Below, in pieces: positions 5,271 through 5,577 of a stretch of 5,577 nt of DNA. Numbering within the stretch: position 1 is the first letter of the stretch; every line of letters starts with the position of its first letter. The notes beneath the pieces are model-generated. The model saw nothing but the letters and a program-made list of their open reading frames with translations. It did not search any database and was not told where the DNA came from. The stretch is from positions 1 to 5,577 of the forward strand of contig JAEWCZ010000022.1 in NCBI GenBank assembly GCA_023390335.1. The letters are read 5' to 3'. Source of the DNA: Bacillota bacterium. GTDB lineage: Bacteria; Bacillota; Clostridia; Acetivibrionales; DSM-1351. The translations under genes were made by a program, and so were the position numbers.

Positions 5271-5275
5271 TACCC

Positions 5276-5298
5276 CCATGGTTCATGGTGAACCATGG
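5276..5298. repeat. Perfect palindrome at second IS110 left-end junction
   Basis: This has the same 10-bp arms and TGG loop as at 1405-1427, here preceded by CTACC where the first has CGAC. Its presence at a second, otherwise different flank shows that the whole motif travels with, or is chosen by, the IS. Confidence 0.8.
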
Positions 5299-5300
5299 AA

Positions 5301-5329
5301 TTTACAGGAAATCGGTTCTATGGTAAAAT
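5301..5329 (+). promoter_or_regulatory. Sigma-70-type promoter inside IS110 left end (copy 2)
   Basis: TTTACA (5301-5306), a 17-bp spacer and TAAAAT (5324-5329) are conserved exactly with copy 1, while the spacer itself has one substitution and the upstream side has a 1-bp insertion. Transcription would begin near 5336. Confidence 0.65.
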
Positions 5330-5335
5330 GGGGCT

Positions 5336-5577
5336 GCCGGGGGTTACAGGGGGTAAAATCCCCCTTTCAGTAGCTCCCTTTTCCGTTCTTTTTTCTGTCA
5401 TTTCTTCTCCAGAAAATAAATACAGAAATGACTTGCAATCCATTTGATACAGAGTTAACATCAACAACCAATAAAAGAAATAACTTGTCCTTTCACCCAT
5501 TGGTTTGTTGTAGATAGGCTGTCGAACCCTTGCGGACTCAATAAGAGTTAACGCTGTCATCTGAGGTTGCCGGTACG
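5336..5577 (+). ncRNA. Candidate IS110 bridge RNA (copy 2, 3' end at or near window edge)
   Basis: This has the same architecture as 1464-1705, with better pairing. The 5' hairpin is perfect (AGGGGG 5348-5353 with CCCCCT 5360-5365), and GTCATTTCT (5397-5405) pairs perfectly with AGAAATGAC (5424-5432). The CAACAACCAAT/ATTGGTTTGTTG stem is retained. The last hairpin keeps its stem ACTC/GAGT, but its 5-nt loop reads AATAA instead of ATCTA. The better-kept stems suggest that this copy is the more functional RNA. Confidence 0.55.

Larger units (their letters stand above)
5286..5577 (+). mobile_element. IS110-family insertion sequence, copy 2, left end only (runs off the window)
   Basis: From the palindrome to the window edge this matches 1415-1705 at about 93 % (21 differences counted by hand over roughly 302 positions, including one 1-bp indel). 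The window stops about 39 bp before the point equivalent to the transposase start, so a second transposase is expected just beyond the right edge. The divergence shows that this is not a very recent duplicate of copy 1. Confidence 0.85.

Overview
The window looks like low-GC Gram-positive DNA, most likely a gut Clostridia/Lachnospiraceae-type genome. The reasons are the AT-rich coding sequence, the strong AAAGGAGGG-type ribosome binding site at the small minus-strand gene, the SUKH immunity proteins beside orphan nuclease toxin tips, and the style of the IS110 transposase. This is an inference from sequence style; no species is identifiable.

Layout, left to right. (1) 3-904: the C-terminal end of a polymorphic toxin with an HNH/Endo VII-type nuclease tip, open at the left edge, followed 2 nt later by a SUKH (SMI1/KNR4) immunity gene and a good intrinsic terminator (925-965). 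(2) 1032-1414: a 10-codon stub of a small minus-strand gene and its roughly 365-bp upstream region, which recurs at 4560-4927. (3) About 1415-3058: an IS110-family insertion sequence. Its left end carries a clear promoter and a structured non-coding stretch, a candidate bridge RNA, followed by a DEDD transposase. (4) 3059-3942: a second toxin tip (WHH-type HNH nuclease) that has lost its own 5' end to the IS junction, plus a second SUKH immunity gene. (5) 4077-4576, minus strand: a decayed C-terminal fragment and an intact 91-aa copy of the same small gene. (6) 4577-4927: the second copy of the structured upstream repeat. (7) 4928-5270: about 340 bp with no recognisable gene. (8) 5276-5577: the left end of a second IS110 element whose transposase would lie beyond the right edge.

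How it fits together: this is the debris field behind a polymorphic toxin locus, where spare toxin-tip/immunity pairs accumulate. The two tips share an 11-nt junction sequence (GGGTTCGGGTA) at the point where the variable tip seems to begin. The IS110 elements and the ~365-bp repeat separate the cassettes and supply homology by which they could be swapped.

The most interesting signal is in the two IS110 left ends. Over the last ~80 nt before the transposase region they are identical except for three substitutions, all inside one 5-nt hairpin loop. Both elements lie directly after the same 12-nt sequence, CCCCATGGTTCA, which also occurs once unoccupied at the end of the second repeat. That is the pattern expected of RNA-guided (bridge RNA) target choice, although the guide-target pairing could not be established by eye.
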